Numbered from the stretch's first letter, positions 32,566 to 42,091 are shown. The stretch: 64,000 bases of DNA from JAMXLG01 sp963818925 (GCA_963818925.1 CAWFTN010000001.1:3224001-3288000), one strand, 5' to 3'. Program-made: numbers and translations. The notes: a model not told the origin generated them from the letters alone.

Positions 32566-33222
32566 GGGGGTGTCGCTGCGGGCCAAGGCTTCGCCGTATT
32601 GGCGGAGTGAGACGAAGCCGACGACGGCGCAGAATATCAGTTCGGTTGCGACGCCGAGTGCATCGCCGCTTCGGCTTACGACCGAGTCGGCATAGACCGC
32701 AAGCGCGTACGAAATCGCGCTCGCTGCAAATGCGAGCAACACGTAGAGTAATCTCCGTCCGCCGGTTCGCAGCGTGGCGTTGAGCGCGACGAGCGTCGAT
32801 GCGAGTACCGATGCCAGCGCCAAAATGAAGAACGTCGGTGGTGCGGCAAATCCGCTCAAAAACTGTGCAAACCAATAAAATAACGCCGCAAGCGTTGCGG
32901 TGAGCGCGGGAGCAACGGCTTTCGCGCGCGCGAGTTCGCGGCCGAAGAGCGGCGCGCTGCGCTCCGCAATGTCGAGGTACGCGTGACGTCCCGGACCTTG
33001 GGCAAGTGCGAGTGCGATCCCGATTGCCGAGCAAAAGAAGACCGGTCCGGCAAGCCACACGCTTCGCGTTGCGACGTCCGCCGTTAGCGGATCGGTGATC
33101 GGCGACACGCCGTGTGGCTGAATGAAGCCGACAATCGCGGCCGTGATGCATGCGAAGGCCGTCGTCCGGCGCTCGCCGCGAAGCCGCGACGTCACAACCG
33201 CTCGAAGCGCGCGCACCGTCAT
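32554..33222 (-). CDS. ABC-2-like membrane protein
   Basis: A 222-residue membrane protein with about six hydrophobic segments, for example VWLAGPVFFCSAIGIALALA and FFILALASVLASTLVALNAT. It begins MTVRALRAVVTSRLRGERRT, like the cytosolic lead of ABC-2-type permeases. The ATG at 33222 overlaps the stop of the degenerate ATPase gene, so it would be its partner permease. Only about half the usual membrane domain size of an exporter pair; substrate unknown. Confidence 0.65.
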   Translation of the reverse strand: MTVRALRAVVTSRLRGERRTTAFACITAAIVGFIQPHGVSPITDPLTADVATRSVWLAGPVFFCSAIGIALALAQGPGRHAYLDIAERSAPLFGRELARAKAVAPALTATLAALFYWFAQFLSGFAAPPTFFILALASVLASTLVALNATLRTGGRRLLYVLLAFAASAISYALAVYADSVVSRSGDALGVATELIFCAVVGFVSLRQYGEALARSDTPVSS

Positions 33223-33785
33223 ACGTGCACCTCTTCTCGCACCCCATGGAATTCTATCGCTGCCGATGCATCGAGATGCGTCGAAAAGACCGCGCAAGGC
33301 CCCGCTGCAGCGAGAATCTTCTTTGCAAAAAGCGGCTGCGGACGGTCGAGCACGAGCAACGACGGGCACCCGAGTAACGCGGCGACGATTGGGTATGCGA
33401 AGGCTTCATGCAAACCGGCAAGGCGATCGAGGAGCAGATGCGCATGGGCACGCGCGCGTTCGATATCGATATCCCACAACGCTGCACGGTAGTCGATGAA
33501 GTGCTCGACGGCCATCTCGGTAAACGGAAGCGGATCGTGTGGAACGAACGCCGCGATGCGTTTACAGTGCACCGGCTGCACGCGCGGATCATACTCTCCG
33601 AGCAACACGATGCCGCTCATCGGTTTGACGAGCGCAGCCGCCATCATTGCGAGAGCCTCGGCTTCGCGAGCGGTAGCGCAGACGCGCGCGACGTGTTCGC
33701 CCGGCGCTACGTCAAACGTCACCGGCGCTACGATGGCTTCGCCGCGCGGCGCATACGTTGCATCGCGCATCCGCAAGACATGCAC
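33219..33785 (-). CDS. Degenerate ABC ATPase-like protein
   Basis: A 188-residue protein aligned to ABC ATPases by layout: VTFDVAPGEHVARV, then SGIVLLGEYDPR, RIAAFVPHDPLPFTEMAVEH (where the Q-loop would lie) and SLLVLDRP as Walker B. The Walker A loop GxxGxGKS/T is replaced by CATAREAEA, the LSGGQ signature is missing, and the catalytic Glu after Walker B is Arg. It should not hydrolyse ATP. The start is GTG 33785, one base after the nicotinate phosphoribosyltransferase stop, with GAGG upstream. It is coupled to the membrane protein that follows. Confidence 0.65.
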   Translation of the reverse strand: MHVLRMRDATYAPRGEAIVAPVTFDVAPGEHVARVCATAREAEALAMMAAALVKPMSGIVLLGEYDPRVQPVHCKRIAAFVPHDPLPFTEMAVEHFIDYRAALWDIDIERARAHAHLLLDRLAGLHEAFAYPIVAALLGCPSLLVLDRPQPLFAKKILAAAGPCAVFSTHLDASAAIEFHGVREEVHV

Positions 33786-33786
33786 G

Positions 33787-34890
33787 TCAGGTGACCTCTT
33801 CGAGGCGCGGATTCGAACGCTCGGGACGTCCGACTTTGTGACACTCGGTCCATACACCGTCACGTTTAAGTGCAACGATATCCGCGGTATAGTCGAAGCG
33901 GCCGGCGCCGTCGAAGAATGCGCTTCCGACAGCATACGCATCTACGGGGACGCCGGCCCGCTCGAACGCCGAGATGCGCGCGGGCGTGAAACCGCCGCTG
34001 ACGACGATGCGCACGAACTCGAAGCCTTCCGCGTCGAGCGCGCGCCGCACGTTCCATACTAGCTGCGGATTGACGCCGGTGGGCGTAAACGTTCCCATCT
34101 GATCCCAAACCGAACGATCGACGAGCGTGCCCGACGTATCGAGACGTACGCCCCACAAACGCCGTCCGAGTTCGCGCGCAACCTCGAGGCTCGTGCGCAC
34201 GCAATCGTTTTCGAAATCGACGAGCGCGATCACACTGACGCTTGGGTCGGAGTATTCGGCAAACTTCTTTGTGGCGAGCACCGTGTCGCCGCCGTACGCG
34301 GCAATCAAGGCGTGCGGAACCGTTCCCATGCCGCGCGCACCCCACCATTCGGCGTTCGCGTCGGTCGAGACGCCGAGCGCACCTGAGACGTACGCGGCGT
34401 AGCCGTCGCCCGTCTGTACCAAATGATGATCGAAACGCGCCGGGAAGAATAATACCGTCTTGCCGTTTGCCGCAGAGACGATGTCGCGCGCGTTCGTCGC
34501 GATGCGCGTCCGGCGTGAAAGCACGCCGAGATACGGCGTTTCGAGATGCGCGAAGAGCGCGAAATCGCCCTCGACCGTCAATGCCGTTTCGTACGGCTCG
34601 ATGTGGTCGCCGTCGTAAAGGGCGCGGACGCGGAGCCGTTCCCACCCCGGTTCCCAGCTTCCGTCATCGCGCGCGCGTCCGCTGCACAGCTTGAGAATCG
34701 CGACCGCCTCGTCGATGCCGCCGACGACGGCAGCGTTGCGCTGGAATACCTGCATGCGTACCACCGGATCGTAGCCGTCGCGCGCCAGTATATCGCGCGC
34801 GCGGTTGAAATAGGTGTCCGAGTAGTATCCCGTCCGCATCTTGTCGACCGGAAGATTGAAGATTGCTGGGTCGAGCCGCTTTCTCGCCAT
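33787..34890 (-). CDS. pncB: Nicotinate phosphoribosyltransferase
   Basis: A 367-residue enzyme of NAD salvage that couples nicotinate and PRPP to nicotinate mononucleotide. DKMRTGYYSDTYFNRARDIL, FAHLETPYLGVLSRRTRIAT (Glu and His-region), FFPARFDHHLVQTGDGYAAY and TSGTLVDRSVWDQMG are recognisable, and VVSGGFTPARISAFE is the phosphate-binding loop. It is divergent from polX by 29 bases and is followed directly by the degenerate ABC genes. Confidence 0.88.
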   Translation of the reverse strand: MARKRLDPAIFNLPVDKMRTGYYSDTYFNRARDILARDGYDPVVRMQVFQRNAAVVGGIDEAVAILKLCSGRARDDGSWEPGWERLRVRALYDGDHIEPYETALTVEGDFALFAHLETPYLGVLSRRTRIATNARDIVSAANGKTVLFFPARFDHHLVQTGDGYAAYVSGALGVSTDANAEWWGARGMGTVPHALIAAYGGDTVLATKKFAEYSDPSVSVIALVDFENDCVRTSLEVARELGRRLWGVRLDTSGTLVDRSVWDQMGTFTPTGVNPQLVWNVRRALDAEGFEFVRIVVSGGFTPARISAFERAGVPVDAYAVGSAFFDGAGRFDYTADIVALKRDGVWTECHKVGRPERSNPRLEEVT

Positions 34891-34919
34891 CGCGGGCGTT
34901 TTCGCCGTGGACGCCGAAG

Positions 34920-36659
34920 ATGCATCGCCCCATGCTTTCGAACGCCGAGATCGCGAAAAAACTGCTGGAAATTCGCACGCTCATGGAGATGGCGGGCGAG
35001 ACGTTCTACAAGTATTCGGCCTTCGAGAAGGCCGCCGCGTCGGTGGAGAATTCGGCGCCGCTGCGTGACGTGATCGCGGCCGGCGAGCTCACGAAGGTCC
35101 CCGGCGTCGGCAAATCGATCGCCTTCGTCATCGAACAACTGCACGAGCGAGGCACGTGCGACGCGCTAGAAACGCTCTATGTCACGTTTCCGCCGACGAT
35201 CGTGGAAGTGCTCGGTGTCAGCGGCATCGGTGCGAAAACCGCGGCAATGCTGTGGCGCGACTATTCCATCGGCTCGCTCGCCGATCTCGAAATCGCGATT
35301 TCGAACGGGAGTCTGGCGGGCGTTCCGCGCTTAGGCGAAAAGACGATCGACAATTGGCGCCGCGGGATTCTCGCCTACAAGGGACGACAGAAACGAACGC
35401 CGCTCGCGCGCGCTCGTGGGATCGCCCGCGAAGCAATGGCGTTTCTGCGCGAGGGACCGCCGCTCGATCGTCTGACGTATGCAGGGTCGATGCGCCGGCA
35501 AGAAGTGACGGTCGGCGACGTCGACCTCATTTGCACGTCCTCGGATGCCGCCGCCGTGACCTCCTACTTTGCAACGTGGGTTCGCGCCGAAGCCGTGCTC
35601 GCGGAAGGACCGACGAAAACCAGCATCTGGCTCGAAAACGGAATGCAAATCGATCTGCGCGTGTTGCCCGATCATCTCTACGGCAATCTGCTGCAGCATT
35701 TCACCGGTTCGCGCGAGCACAACATCAAGCTGCGAGAATACGCGGTGCGCAAGAATTTGCGCGTCAGCGAAAACGGGATCTTGAATCTCGAGACGGGTGA
35801 TGTCATCACGTGCGCCGAGGAAGAGGGCGTGTATGAAGCGCTCGGCATGCAATACACTCCGCCGGAGATGCGGAGCGGACTCGATGAAGTGGAGCTTGCG
35901 CTCGCGCGCGCCCTGCCGGTGTTGATCGAGCCCGCCGACGTGCGCGGAGATTTCCATATGCACTCCACGTGGAGCGACGGCCGCAATTCGCTTGAAGAGA
36001 TGATCGCGGCCGCGAAGGCGCGCGGATACGAGTATCACGCCATCAGCGACCACTCGTGGGGACGCGGGCCGAAATACGGAGTCGATCCCGACGAGCTGCG
36101 GAAGCAGCGTGACGATGCGATAGCGCTCGGCGCGCGGTACGGCATCCGCACGCTTTGCGCGAGCGAAGTCGACTTGCTGCCCGACGGAAGCCTCGATTTC
36201 AACGACGACGTTCTTGCCGGCCTCGACGTCGTAATCGCGAGCGTCCATTCGGGGATGAACATCGGGCGTGAAGCGATGACGCGCCGGCTGATTCGTGCCT
36301 GCGAAAATCCGTACGTCAATATCATCGGTCACCCGACGGGCCGGATGCTCGATGGCTTCGGCGGCTATGACTTCGACTATGATGCCGTCTTCGAGGCAGC
36401 CGCGCGAACCGGGACAGCCTTGGAAATCGACGGGCAAGCGTTGCGGCTGGACCTGCCGGCGCAACTGGTGCGGCGGGCAAAAACGTTCGGCGTCACGTTT
36501 ACCGTTGATTCCGACGCCCATGGTGCCGAAGATTTGAGTAACGTCGAGCTGGCCGTCGGCCAGGCGCGCCGCGCCGGGCTGACGAAGGGCGACGTGCTCA
36601 ATGCGCGTCCTTTACAGGACGTGCTTAGCTTCGTTGCTCGCAAGAGGAATGGCGCGTGA
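34920..36659 (+). CDS. polX: DNA polymerase X with PHP exonuclease domain
   Basis: A 579-residue family X polymerase. Helix-hairpin-helix segments are LTKVPGVGKSIAFVIEQL and VLGVSGIGAKTAAML. The catalytic palm has YAGSMRRQEVTVGDVDLI with the metal Asp pair. The C-terminal PHP domain begins DVRGDFHMHSTWSDGRNSL and continues HAISDHSWG and VDSDAHGAE, giving the metal-binding His/Asp set of a 3'-5' exonuclease. Length and order match bacterial PolX, a gap-filling repair enzyme. ATG 34920 is used; ATG 34932 is also possible. It overlaps the hydrolase gene. Confidence 0.95.
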   Translation: MHRPMLSNAEIAKKLLEIRTLMEMAGETFYKYSAFEKAAASVENSAPLRDVIAAGELTKVPGVGKSIAFVIEQLHERGTCDALETLYVTFPPTIVEVLGVSGIGAKTAAMLWRDYSIGSLADLEIAISNGSLAGVPRLGEKTIDNWRRGILAYKGRQKRTPLARARGIAREAMAFLREGPPLDRLTYAGSMRRQEVTVGDVDLICTSSDAAAVTSYFATWVRAEAVLAEGPTKTSIWLENGMQIDLRVLPDHLYGNLLQHFTGSREHNIKLREYAVRKNLRVSENGILNLETGDVITCAEEEGVYEALGMQYTPPEMRSGLDEVELALARALPVLIEPADVRGDFHMHSTWSDGRNSLEEMIAAAKARGYEYHAISDHSWGRGPKYGVDPDELRKQRDDAIALGARYGIRTLCASEVDLLPDGSLDFNDDVLAGLDVVIASVHSGMNIGREAMTRRLIRACENPYVNIIGHPTGRMLDGFGGYDFDYDAVFEAAARTGTALEIDGQALRLDLPAQLVRRAKTFGVTFTVDSDAHGAEDLSNVELAVGQARRAGLTKGDVLNARPLQDVLSFVARKRNGA

Positions 36660-37456
36660 TTGAAACGTTCTTCTGCTTTGCGCCGGACGGCGCCGCAACC
36701 GGCGCGCGTCTGTCGGGCACGCGCGGACCTGCGCTCGTCTTCGTGCACGGCGTCGGTTCGACCGCAGCAATTTGGGATTACCAACTGCGCGCCTTTCGCG
36801 ATCGCGCGCGGTGTCTCGCGATCGAATTGCGCGGCAACGGGGTGCCGCATCCTGAAGCCGACCCGGCGCTCATTACGCGCGAGGGATATGCCGAGGACGT
36901 TCTTGCGGTTGCCGATGCGCAGGGCGTCGAGAAGTTCACGATCGTCGGGTGCAGCTTGGGCGGCGTCGTCGCATTCGAACTCTGGAAACATGCGCCGCAG
37001 CGTATCGAAGCCATGGTGATTGTCGGCAGCTTTGCCGCGTATCCAAATGCGCGCGCGTACGCCGACGGCATCAAAGCGGCCGTCAAGGAAGCGGGTGGAA
37101 TGCCGGCCTTTACGCAATCGCGGGCAGCGAAACTCGGGCTGCCTCCCGATCGGATGCGCGAAACGATCGAGCAGATGGGATGCAAAACCGTTGCGTCGTA
37201 CCTTGCGGCGACGGAAGCGACGTGGACCGGCGACTATATAAAGATGTTGCCGGCGATCGACGTTCCGACCCTGGTTGCCGTCGGAGAGCGCGACGCAATT
37301 GCGCCGCTTTCGCTCTCGCAGGTGATTGCGTCGTCGATTCCCGGAGCGCAGCTCGTTTCGATTCCCGACGCCGGTCACGTCGCAAACGCCGACAATCCGG
37401 AACGTTTCAACACCATGCTGGACGGTTTTCTCGAGCGCGCGGCGGCAGCGCGTTAG
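36656..37456 (+). CDS. Alpha/beta hydrolase
   Basis: A 266-residue alpha/beta-hydrolase. The oxyanion HG motif is LVFVHGVGSTAAIWDYQL. The nucleophile elbow is VGCSLGGVVAFELW. The acid is in VGERDAIAPLSL and the His in DAGHVANADNPERFN. It resembles 3-oxoadipate enol-lactonase and other small hydrolases; substrate unknown. The GTG start overlaps the polX stop (GTGA), and a sensor kinase follows at once. Confidence 0.88.
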   Translation: MIETFFCFAPDGAATGARLSGTRGPALVFVHGVGSTAAIWDYQLRAFRDRARCLAIELRGNGVPHPEADPALITREGYAEDVLAVADAQGVEKFTIVGCSLGGVVAFELWKHAPQRIEAMVIVGSFAAYPNARAYADGIKAAVKEAGGMPAFTQSRAAKLGLPPDRMRETIEQMGCKTVASYLAATEATWTGDYIKMLPAIDVPTLVAVGERDAIAPLSLSQVIASSIPGAQLVSIPDAGHVANADNPERFNTMLDGFLERAAAAR

Positions 37457-37457
37457 A

Positions 37458-39335
37458 ATGAATGCAACGACTGAAATAAAACTGCTGCTCGGCGCGATCA
37501 ACGTCGCCGGCGACGTCATTCTTTTTTACGAAGTCACCGACGCGGGCGAGCTTCGCCTGACGTATATGAACGAAGCGTACGCCGAACAAACGGGGTACGC
37601 GCGTGAAGAGGCCATCGGAAGAACGCTCGATGAGTTCCGGCAATCGATGCCGGACGATGAAGGCATGCGCGTGCTTCGCGCATCGATTACCGCCGGAACG
37701 GCTGCGCAATCGGAAGTCGTCAGCTATCGCAAAGACGGGACGACGTACTGGAACCAAGTCACGATGCATCCGATTCGCAACGGAGACGGTGGCGTCACGC
37801 ATTGGATTTCGATCGAGCGCGACATTACCGAGGAAGTTGCGCGCACGTCTGCGCTTGCCGAGGAGCACGACCGGTTACTTGCGCTCACGCGTGCAGCGCG
37901 CCGCCTCTTCACCGCGCTCGACGCGCGCACGATCGTCACGACCGTGCGCGACGTCATCTCGCAGCTCGTCGGCGGAGACGCGCGCGTCCTGGCCGTGCGC
38001 GGCGACGGATTCGTGTCGCCCGTCGACGAACTGGGCGCCGTCGATTGGTCGAGCGCAACGCGCGATGCGCTCGCGCAACGAGCCGTCGTCACGCGTACGC
38101 GTATCGTCGACGAACGTCATACACGAGCCGTTGCGGCTGCGGGGCAATTTGCCGATGCGCGCTACGGCTTGGAACTGCGTGTTCGCGGCGCGCGCTCGTT
38201 ACGCAACACCGATCTCTTCGTGTTCGACCTAATCGCCGAATATTTTGCGGTTGCGGCGCGAAACGTATCGCTCTACCAGGAGCTGGACGAGCGCCGCAGC
38301 GCCGTCTTGGAACTCAATCAAACGAAGAGCGATTTGATCGCGATGCTCGCGCACGACTTCCGCGGTCCGCTCACCTCGATCGTCGGATTCTCTGAATTGA
38401 CCGGCGAAGTCGGCGACGTCAACGACGAGCAGCGGGAGTTTCTCGATACGATCAAGCGATCCGCATTGCAACTGTCGGAACTGGCGACGGATACGCTCAC
38501 GCTCTCGCGGTTGGAGCGCAACGAAGTCACGCTGCACCTCGGCGAGGTGGATTTGGAGGTGCTCCTTGCCTCCATCGTCGCACAAGTCGCGGATCGTCGC
38601 GCCGTCACGATCGATGTAAGCGGCGATTCGTGCGTGACCGGCGACGACGAACGGCTGCGTCAAGTCTTCATGAATCTCATCGACAACGCGATCAAGTATT
38701 CGCCCGACGGATCCCAGACGGACGTTCGGATCGAGGGTCGGGCGCAGGCAGTCGCCGTCATGGTGAGCGACCGCGGCATCGGTATTCCCTCGGGCGAACT
38801 CTCGCGTGTCTTCGACCGTTTCTCGCGTGCATCGAACGCGCGCCGCCTGCACCTCCCGGGAACCGGGTTTGGTCTCTTCATGACAAAGCAACTCGTGCAA
38901 CTGCACGGCGGAACGATTGCGGTGGAGAGCGAGGAAGGCAAAGGCACGCGGTTCATCGTGACGTTGCCGCGTCGCGTGGACCGGCGCGCAGCCCCGCGCT
39001 CGATCGTGGTCGTGGATCCGAATCGCGAGCATCTCTTTCTCGCGTACGGCTTACAGGAAGCGGGATATCGCATCGTTACGGCGTCGCTGCTCGACGAAGT
39101 GCTTGCAATTGCCGACACGCAAACGGTAGATGCGCTGATCCTTCCCGCTCCGGATCTCTTGAGCGGGACCGACGCGGTGCAATTCCGCGCGTTCAGCAGC
39201 GAGCGCGGCATTTCGATCGTTGCAATCGGCGGAGAGAAACATGCGGCGCGTCTGGCACCCGCACTGATGTTCCCGCGTCCGGTGTTAATCGGCGATCTGG
39301 TGGTCGGCCTGGAGCGGCTGCTCGCTAAGGAGTAA
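37458..39335 (+). CDS. PAS-GAF hybrid-like histidine kinase with vestigial receiver
   Basis: A 625-residue soluble sensor kinase. The PAS domain (about 10-135: YMNEAYAEQTGYAREEAIG, RKDGTTYWNQVTMHPI) resembles LOV/PAC sequences but lacks the flavin Cys motif. A GAF-like region follows. HisKA has MLAHDFRGPLTSIVGFSEL; HATPase has NLIDNAIKYSPDG, DRGIGIPSGEL and GTGFGLFMTKQLV. The C-terminal 110 residues look like a receiver (SIVVVDPNREHLFLAYGL) but where the phosphoacceptor should be it reads ALILPAP, so it cannot accept phosphate. ATG 37458 follows the hydrolase stop directly. No transmembrane segment. Confidence 0.88.
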   Translation: MNATTEIKLLLGAINVAGDVILFYEVTDAGELRLTYMNEAYAEQTGYAREEAIGRTLDEFRQSMPDDEGMRVLRASITAGTAAQSEVVSYRKDGTTYWNQVTMHPIRNGDGGVTHWISIERDITEEVARTSALAEEHDRLLALTRAARRLFTALDARTIVTTVRDVISQLVGGDARVLAVRGDGFVSPVDELGAVDWSSATRDALAQRAVVTRTRIVDERHTRAVAAAGQFADARYGLELRVRGARSLRNTDLFVFDLIAEYFAVAARNVSLYQELDERRSAVLELNQTKSDLIAMLAHDFRGPLTSIVGFSELTGEVGDVNDEQREFLDTIKRSALQLSELATDTLTLSRLERNEVTLHLGEVDLEVLLASIVAQVADRRAVTIDVSGDSCVTGDDERLRQVFMNLIDNAIKYSPDGSQTDVRIEGRAQAVAVMVSDRGIGIPSGELSRVFDRFSRASNARRLHLPGTGFGLFMTKQLVQLHGGTIAVESEEGKGTRFIVTLPRRVDRRAAPRSIVVVDPNREHLFLAYGLQEAGYRIVTASLLDEVLAIADTQTVDALILPAPDLLSGTDAVQFRAFSSERGISIVAIGGEKHAARLAPALMFPRPVLIGDLVVGLERLLAKE

Positions 39336-40182
39336 CGCGCTCCGGTACGCTGTACACGTTTGCGCGGCCGTCGCGCACGAATCCCACGAGCGTGATGTTG
39401 AACGAGCGCGCCACGTCGACGGCAAGACTGCTCGGCGCCGATACGGCGACGAGAATCGGAATGCGCGCGACAGCAGCTTTCTGCAGAATCTCGAAGCTCG
39501 CGCGTCCACTGACCGCCATGACATGACCGCGTAGCGGAAACGTGTCGTCGAGTACCGCGGAACCGGTCAATTTATCGACGGCGTTGTGCCGCCCGATGTC
39601 TTCGCGTATCGCGACGAGCGTGCCGTCGGTGCGAAAGAGCGCCGCGGCATGCAAACCGCCCGTGGCCGCAAACACCCGCTGCGTGTCGCGCATTCGATCG
39701 GGAAGCCCGTATAAAACTGAACGCGACATGCGCGCATCGTCGTGGAGCGGCTGGATGCCGCCGTCGCGAAGCGCGTCGAGGTTCGCGCGTCCGCATACGC
39801 CGCACGAACTATTTATCATGAAATGGCGTTCGAAAGGCGATGAGTCCGGAAGATGCGACGCGGTGAGTTCGATATTGACCATGTTGTAGCGCTGCTCGGC
39901 GTCGACTGCGGGATCGATACAGTAACTGACGCCGGCAAGCTCTTCACGTGAGTGAACGATGCCTTCGCTCACGGCGAAGCCCGCCGCGAGTTCAAAGTCA
40001 TTTCCCGGCGTGCGCATCGTGACGGCGAGCGTCTGCGTCGCACCGCCGGCAATCAATCGCAGTTCGAGTGGTTCTTCCGTGACGAGGCGATCGAAGTCGC
40101 GCTTCGTCTGATCTCCGTCGAGGCGTTCGATCGCGGTTTCGACCGTGCGGCCGGGACGAACGTCGTTTGCCGCTTCGTTCAT
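39325..40182 (-). CDS. fdhD: Formate dehydrogenase accessory sulfurtransferase FdhD
   Basis: A 285-residue FdhD, which passes sulfur from IscS to the molybdenum/tungsten cofactor of formate dehydrogenase. The CxxC that carries sulfur is in INSSCGVCGRANLDAL. AVTMRTPGNDFELAAGF, TGGLHAAALFRTDG, AIREDIGRHNAVDKL and SGRASFEILQKAA are signature blocks. It overlaps the nrfD-like gene start-to-stop and its 3' end overlaps the convergent kinase by 11 bases. It completes the formate dehydrogenase operon. Confidence 0.95.
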   Translation of the reverse strand: MNEAANDVRPGRTVETAIERLDGDQTKRDFDRLVTEEPLELRLIAGGATQTLAVTMRTPGNDFELAAGFAVSEGIVHSREELAGVSYCIDPAVDAEQRYNMVNIELTASHLPDSSPFERHFMINSSCGVCGRANLDALRDGGIQPLHDDARMSRSVLYGLPDRMRDTQRVFAATGGLHAAALFRTDGTLVAIREDIGRHNAVDKLTGSAVLDDTFPLRGHVMAVSGRASFEILQKAAVARIPILVAVSAPSSLAVDVARSFNITLVGFVRDGRANVYSVPERVTP

Positions 40183-41168
40183 TTCGGTTGACGGAACGCG
40201 GCTTGCGGATCGCGTGCTGAAGCCTTACCCGCTTCGATCAACGTTTCGCGAAGGACGTAACCGCCGGCGAGGGTGAGCAGCGACGCGGCCGCAACGCGCA
40301 AGGTATCGAGCGGCTTGGGAAGTTTGATGAGGGTTCCCAATGCGTTCAAGGCGATCGGCGCAAGCGTGCCCGCCACGATCGTACGCAAGCGTAGTTTTTC
40401 TCCGAGCTTGCCTTTGAAGAACGGTTTCGTGTACTCCGGATGGCGGCGTTCGAAGTCCGTGAGGATAAAAATCTCCGCCGCGCCGGCGACCATTTCGAGG
40501 CGTTCGAGGCGATGCACCGGCTCGGTGTTGCCTTCAAACACGCTGAGCAGATTCGAAAGCGCGCACGCGGAGGCAAGTCCGGAGCAGACCGACACCGCGG
40601 GAATGTGCCGTTTTCCCGATCCCCAGAACGGATTCGCCGTTGAACTGAGAAGCACGCCGGTGTATCCGGCGGTAAAAGCGCCGAGCAGCGCTTGCGCGGG
40701 CGTCATGAAGCCCGGCGCGAGGAGACGCAGCCAGCCCGGAATGTGGCCTCCGACCGCAAGTTCGCGCATCACGTTTGCGCCTGCGGCGCCCGAATAGAAC
40801 ACAAGTCCCCACGTGCCGAGCGACATCGGTGATTTGAATTTCACGATGCGCAACATATTGAGGAAGCGTTCGGGGCGGCCGAGATGCGAGATCAAAATGG
40901 CCGGATTTGCCGCCGCCAAAAGAAACGACGTGTAGCGAACGGTGCGTTTGAGTTTGCGTTCCGATTCAATGTCCGGTCTCGCGAGCAATTGAATGAGGCC
41001 GAGCCCACCCATCACGCCGCCGAGGAACAAATAGGTAACCACGTTCCATTCCCAATGCGGTGCTTTGAGCATCGGGCGGTCATAGTACGTCGGAATCGTC
41101 GCGCGTTGCTCGCCGTTGCGTGAAGCGGCGCCGAGAAACGCGTCATCGGGACTCGGAATACTACGCAT
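40179..41168 (-). CDS. nrfD: NrfD-type membrane subunit of formate dehydrogenase
   Basis: A 329-residue polytopic membrane protein of the NrfD/PsrC family. WEWNVVTYLFLGGVMGGLGL begins the first helix, NPAILISHLGRPERFLNMLR and FKSPMSLGTWGLVFYSGAAG are highly conserved, with about eight helices in all. The family passes electrons between an iron-sulfur subunit and the quinone pool. It overlaps the iron-sulfur subunit gene by 8 bases and replaces the cytochrome b subunit used by FdnGHI. Confidence 0.9.
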   Translation of the reverse strand: MRSIPSPDDAFLGAASRNGEQRATIPTYYDRPMLKAPHWEWNVVTYLFLGGVMGGLGLIQLLARPDIESERKLKRTVRYTSFLLAAANPAILISHLGRPERFLNMLRIVKFKSPMSLGTWGLVFYSGAAGANVMRELAVGGHIPGWLRLLAPGFMTPAQALLGAFTAGYTGVLLSSTANPFWGSGKRHIPAVSVCSGLASACALSNLLSVFEGNTEPVHRLERLEMVAGAAEIFILTDFERRHPEYTKPFFKGKLGEKLRLRTIVAGTLAPIALNALGTLIKLPKPLDTLRVAAASLLTLAGGYVLRETLIEAGKASARDPQAAFRQPK

Positions 41169-42006
41169 TGCGGAAGATCATCCAGCCGGCGATCGCCAGA
41201 CCGAGCGTGGCAACGGCGGCTGCCGTGTATCCCGCCGGTTGTCGCGTCGACGGCAGTACCGGTTCGGCAGGAAGATTGTACGCTTCGGGACGGTCCGTCA
41301 ACAAGAAGAACGCATTGAGCGGGCCGACACCGCCGCCGACATCGTCCGCGCCGTAGAGTTGCGCGTCGACGCCGCGTTTGGCGAGCGTTTCGACGCGCGC
41401 CCGGGCGCGTTCGCGCAGTTCGCCGATATCGCCGAATTGAATCGACTCGGTCGGACACGCTTTCGCACACGCGGGCACGAAGCCGAGTTTTTGCCGATCG
41501 TAACAGAACGTGCACTTGCCCGCGACGCCGCCGTGGCCTTGCACCGCCGTCCGCTCTTCGTCGAGCCGTTCTTCGTTCAGCGATGCGAGATTGTAATGCG
41601 TCCCTTCGGGATCGAACCGCTCGATCAGGTCGACGACACCGAACGGACACGACACGACGCAGTACCCGCACCCATTGCACACGTCGGGTTGAATAAAGAC
41701 CGAATCGAACTCGTTGCGAATGATCGCACCGGTGGGACATGCTTCCATGCAGCCGGCGTGCGTGCAGTGTTTGCAGACATCGCTGCTCATCAACCAGCGA
41801 TTCGTGACGCCTTGGTCCGAGGGCAGCGTCTGTTCGACGAACGCGACGTGCCGCCACGTCGTTCCCGTCAGATCGAGCGTATTGTCATACGAATTTCCAC
41901 TGAAAGAAAATCCGTCCGATGGCAACTCATTCCACTGCTTACATGCAACCTCACACGCCTTACACCCGATGCACAGCGTCGTATCGGTAAAGAACCCTGT
42001 AGCCAT
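41161..42006 (-). CDS. fdhB: Four-cluster iron-sulfur subunit of formate dehydrogenase
   Basis: A 281-residue FdnH/FdhB-type electron-transfer subunit. Four [4Fe-4S] motifs are visible: CIGCKACEVAC, CKHCTHAGCMEAC, CNGCGYCVVSC and CTFC with CAKAC. The C-terminus ends in a single membrane helix (AAAVATLGLAIAGWMIF) as in FdnH. ATG 42006 (MATGFFTDTTLC) is preferred over an upstream frame extension. It lies between the catalytic subunit, from which a dispersed repeat separates it, and the NrfD-type subunit. Confidence 0.92.
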   Translation of the reverse strand: MATGFFTDTTLCIGCKACEVACKQWNELPSDGFSFSGNSYDNTLDLTGTTWRHVAFVEQTLPSDQGVTNRWLMSSDVCKHCTHAGCMEACPTGAIIRNEFDSVFIQPDVCNGCGYCVVSCPFGVVDLIERFDPEGTHYNLASLNEERLDEERTAVQGHGGVAGKCTFCYDRQKLGFVPACAKACPTESIQFGDIGELRERARARVETLAKRGVDAQLYGADDVGGGVGPLNAFFLLTDRPEAYNLPAEPVLPSTRQPAGYTAAAVATLGLAIAGWMIFRNA

Positions 42007-42042
42007 TAGCGGACCTCTAACCTCATGCCAGGTTGCTTTGTT

Positions 42043-42082
42043 GTCATCCTGAGCGAAGGTGCGAAGCACCGTAGTCGAAGGG
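42043..42082. repeat. Dispersed intergenic repeat between fdhA and fdhB
   Basis: GTCATCCTGAGCGAAGG, then TGCGAAGCACCGTAG, then TCGAAGG. The core GTCATCCTGAGC...TCGAAGG is related to copies at 32505, 58438 and 59010. It sits in the only sizeable gap of the formate dehydrogenase operon and could fold through GGTGCGAAGCACC. Confidence 0.55.
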
Positions 42083-42091
42083 CGGTAGCCA

